From Bradyrhizobiaceae bacterium (GTDB lineage Bacteria; Pseudomonadota; Alphaproteobacteria; Rhizobiales; Xanthobacteraceae): a stretch of 16,854 bases of DNA. The notes beneath the pieces are model-generated. The model was given only the letters and a program-made list of their open reading frames with translations. It had not been told where the DNA came from and did not search any database. The position numbers were made by a program, and so were the translations under genes. Of the stretch, positions 15,117 to 16,854 are shown one piece after another (position 1 is the first letter of the stretch; every line of letters begins with the position of its first letter). The stretch spans positions 1 to 16,854 of the forward strand of contig JAEULX010000234.1 of assembly GCA_016793685.1 (NCBI GenBank), read 5' to 3'.

Positions 15117-15300
15117 GTGCGGACGAAAACCGCGGGATTGCCCTGCCCGCCGGCCGATGGGCGCCGGTGCGATGATATTGACTAGAATCATGCGAATGGC
15201 CCACGATCATCCCCGGGTGGGGTTGTTGCACTCGTGATCACATCGGCGATGGCAGGCAACAGGTCCGCCGCCCGTGCGCATGGCCGTGCGCGCTGAAGCA

Positions 15301-15305
15301 GGAGG
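15301..15305 (+). promoter_or_regulatory. Strong Shine-Dalgarno of the 74-aa gene
   Basis: GGAGG within AGGAGGAGAGA lies 5 nt before the ATG at 15311. It is among the strongest ribosome-binding sites in the window and supports a very short frame as a real gene. Confidence 0.65.
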
Positions 15306-15310
15306 AGAGA

Positions 15311-15535
15311 ATGCCGCCTTGGACCTACAGGATTTTTGAGCCGGACGAGAAGAAAGGCATCGTGTGTGTCCGCATGCTCGTGTCGAGCCTGCCGTCGCAG
15401 GGCTCGGCGACGGAGTCGGTGGAAGCCCTGGTCGAAGTGCCCTGGAGCGACGGCAACGAGCAGGCGATCCGTCGCGCAGCCCTTTCTCGGCTGGACAAAT
15501 TGCTCCGGACGGAGATTGAACGCGTCGGCGGATAA
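15311..15535 (+). CDS. Small hypothetical protein, 74 aa
   Basis: I do not recognise the family. The protein starts MPPWTYRIFEPDEKKG, continues with a probable beta-hairpin (IVCVRMLVSSLP), then VEALVEVPWSDGNEQAIRRA, and ends in an amphipathic helix (ALSRLDKLLRTEIERVGG). It has one Cys and no signal peptide or membrane segment, so it is probably a small cytosolic protein. The strong Shine-Dalgarno just upstream and ordinary amino-acid composition support coding. It is transcribed away from the EEP-fold gene, with 255 bp between the start codons. The stop codon lies inside a 10-bp direct repeat. Confidence 0.6.
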   Translation: MPPWTYRIFEPDEKKGIVCVRMLVSSLPSQGSATESVEALVEVPWSDGNEQAIRRAALSRLDKLLRTEIERVGG

Positions 15536-15556
15536 CGGCGCCGGCTGGCGGATAAC
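15527..15556. repeat. 10-bp direct repeat GGCGGATAAC, 20-bp period
   Basis: GGCGGATAAC occurs at 15527-15536 and again at 15547-15556, about two helical turns apart. The first copy contains the stop of the 74-aa gene. Two copies only, so it may be a chance or slipped duplication rather than a binding site. Confidence 0.45.
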
Positions 15557-15933
15557 CGGGCGCGATCGGGTCGCACGACGCGCATTATCAGGCCCACGGG
15601 CGAGGTCCCCCGCCTCGTCGATCAGCCGGCCGCCGGCGGTGGCGGCAGGTTCAATCAGGGCGAGGCGCTCCGCGCCGCTCCGACGTTAACCCTAAGATCG
15701 TCCGAAGTCTGAAAGCCGGCTGCTCGGGCAACGGTTTGGCCGCCGCGGCGTGCGGATTCGACCGGCCGATATATTCGTTTGTAGAGAAATGTCCGCGCCC
15801 GGGTCCGATATAGTACTAACCCCGGATCCACCCATTTGTGACCATTCTTGCCGCATTCACATGCTTGGTGTGACTTGCGTCGGGGGACGCGCATCGTCGG
15901 TGGTCGTAGCGCCAAGGACGATGCAGATGACGA
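15536..15933. other. Intergenic region before the DUF2778 gene
   Basis: About 400 bp with no convincing gene. The left part is GC-rich with imperfect hairpins, for example GGCGAGG against CCTCGTC at about 15599-15620, but no following T-run, so I call no terminator. From 15760 it becomes AT-richer, with TATAGT at 15809-15814 as a possible -10 for the downstream gene; no matching -35 is found at 16-18 bp. An 87-codon frame (15750-16013) runs through the start of the DUF2778 gene and is rejected. Confidence 0.4.
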
Positions 15934-16854
15934 GTGGGGGACGTTTTGCTTCGATCGGGGGTACGCGCCATCCCGTTCGGGATCGCCGCGGTCGTATTAG
16001 GGTTCATCCTTAAATCGCCAGGGACGCAGGCAGATCCCGTGGATATCGGTCCGAACGTATCTGTATTCGGAACGATCCATCCGGACATCTTCCGGTTCCG
16101 GCCGCCGGTGGGATCCGACCAGCCCATGTCGCGGGTGCGGGTGGCGAGTCTGGACCCGAACATCGGCGCCATCACTTTCGAAGACGAGCTGGACATTCCG
16201 GCCGACGCGCCTGTGTCGGCGGCGGTCAAGAGCGCCTCGTTCGAAGATCGGTTCGCTGCGTTGGAAGAACGCGCCGCGTCCTTTGACGAGCGTTTCGGAT
16301 CGACTGGGCGGAAGCGGACCGGCGACGTGCAGCTCCCGCAGGAAGACATTGCGCAAGCCACCCGGACCACCGATCAGCTCGCCGATGTGCCCCTTCCCGT
16401 CCCTGCCAAGCGGCACGTCCGCCCGGGGCAGGCAAAGGACGCCAACCCGCAGGTGGATGACGGCAAGACCGCCGTCTATGACATCACGGCGCGCGTCGTG
16501 TACCTCCCCAATGGGCGGAAACTCGAGGCGCATTCCGGCCTCGGCCAGTACATGGACAGTCCGCGCCACGTGCATCTGCGGATGCGCGGCGCGACGCCGC
16601 CGAACGTTTACAGGCTTACGATGCGCGAGGCGCTGTTCCACGGAGTTCGCGCGATCCGCCTCAATCCCGTCAACGAAGGCAAGATGTACGGCCGCGCCGG
16701 CATTCTCGCCCATACCTACATGCTCGGCCCGAGCGGCCAGTCGAACGGCTGCGTGTCGTTCAAGAATTATCCGGAGTTCCTCAACGCCTTCCTCAGGGGT
16801 GAAGTCACCCGCCTTGTCGTGGTCGAGCACCTCGACAACCCGCCGAACTCCCAG
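15934..16854 (+). CDS. DUF2778 (Tlde1/L,D-transpeptidase-like) protein, membrane-anchored; 3' end cut
   Basis: 307 codons are present and the frame is open at the window edge. The start is uncertain: GTG at 15934 is the first candidate after an in-frame TGA at 15928, and TTG at 15946 with GGGGGA upstream is the alternative. The N-terminus has one hydrophobic segment (IPFGIAAVVLGFILKSP, residues ~14-30), probably an uncleaved anchor or signal. A low-complexity, charged linker with a probable helix (FEDRFAALEERAASFDERFG) leads to the C-terminal domain: LEAHSGLGQYMDSPRHVHLR, then GAT-PPNVYRLTMRE, AIRLNPVNEGKMYGRAGILA, and the active-site pair H260 (AHTYML) and C273 (SNGCVSF). This His/Cys layout is that of DUF2778/Tlde1 peptidoglycan-cutting or exchanging enzymes. 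It probably acts on periplasmic peptidoglycan. Rhizobia often carry several such proteins unrelated to type VI secretion. Confidence 0.85.
   Translation, partial: MGDVLLRSGVRAIPFGIAAVVLGFILKSPGTQADPVDIGPNVSVFGTIHPDIFRFRPPVGSDQPMSRVRVASLDPNIGAITFEDELDIPADAPVSAAVKSASFEDRFAALEERAASFDERFGSTGRKRTGDVQLPQEDIAQATRTTDQLADVPLPVPAKRHVRPGQAKDANPQVDDGKTAVYDITARVVYLPNGRKLEAHSGLGQYMDSPRHVHLRMRGATPPNVYRLTMREALFHGVRAIRLNPVNEGKMYGRAGILAHTYMLGPSGQSNGCVSFKNYPEFLNAFLRGEVTRLVVVEHLDNPPNSQ

Noticed and set aside
15178..15188. TTGACTAGAAT as a promoter for the 74-aa gene
   Set aside because: TTGACT and TAGAAT overlap each other, and neither has a partner hexamer at 16-18 bp.
15750..16013. 87-codon plus-strand frame with ATG at 15921 as the start of the last gene
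   Set aside because: It stops at 16013 and is in a different frame from the DUF2778 domain; its composition is not protein-like.
1..16854. CRISPR arrays, transposases, integrase/att sites, tRNA or rRNA genes
   Set aside because: No regularly spaced repeats, cloverleaf-like segments, rRNA stretches or recombinase motifs were seen on either strand by eye.

Overview
The window looks like chromosome of a high-GC alphaproteobacterium of the Hyphomicrobiales (Rhizobiales), probably near Bradyrhizobiaceae/Xanthobacteraceae. The reasons are the very high GC of the core genes, frequent GTG/TTG starts, and a set of genes typical of that order: a family 4 uracil-DNA glycosylase, rsmE, ubiA, a DUF6101-like protein, a TldD/PmbA-family protein, an inositol-monophosphatase-family enzyme, waaA, lpxK, a DUF2093-like protein and xseA. 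The placement is inferred from gene content and order; no 16S or database comparison was possible.

Layout. 1-148 is the 3' end of a uracil-DNA glycosylase gene. 242-1610 holds, on the minus strand, a small exported four-cysteine protein and rsmE (16S rRNA m3U1498 methyltransferase). Divergent from rsmE, 1756-3347 holds an exported Pro-rich/four-Cys protein coupled by an ATGA overlap to ubiA (ubiquinone synthesis). A convergent DUF6101-like gene (3390-3965) is followed by a gene-poor stretch of about 320 bp. 4286-8791 is a compact plus-strand run, pmbA-like / IMP-family phosphatase / waaA / lpxK, with overlapping or closely spaced genes. waaA and lpxK are consecutive inner steps of Kdo2-lipid A assembly (LpxK phosphorylates lipid IVA precursor, WaaA adds Kdo). 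DUF2093 (minus), an exported dienelactone-hydrolase-like protein (plus) and xseA (minus) follow, with two tail-to-tail gene overlaps.

11658-15055 is the unusual part. Two minus-strand genes encode (i) a 502-aa endonuclease/exonuclease/phosphatase-fold protein preceded by one clear and one probable glycogen/starch-binding (CBM21-like) module, and (ii) a 531-aa phospholipase-D-superfamily protein with an unassigned N-terminal beta-rich region, a strikingly His-rich segment and an altered first HKD motif. Neither has a visible signal peptide. Parts of this region are clearly less GC-rich than the core genes around it. I infer a possible accessory module of two phosphodiesterase-fold enzymes, at least one aimed at an alpha-glucan. 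Substrate and role cannot be read from sequence.

The right end holds a 74-aa plus-strand protein with a strong Shine-Dalgarno, about 400 bp without a convincing gene, and an inner-membrane-anchored DUF2778 (Tlde1/L,D-transpeptidase-like) protein that runs off the window. I saw no tRNA, rRNA, CRISPR array, insertion sequence or phage gene.
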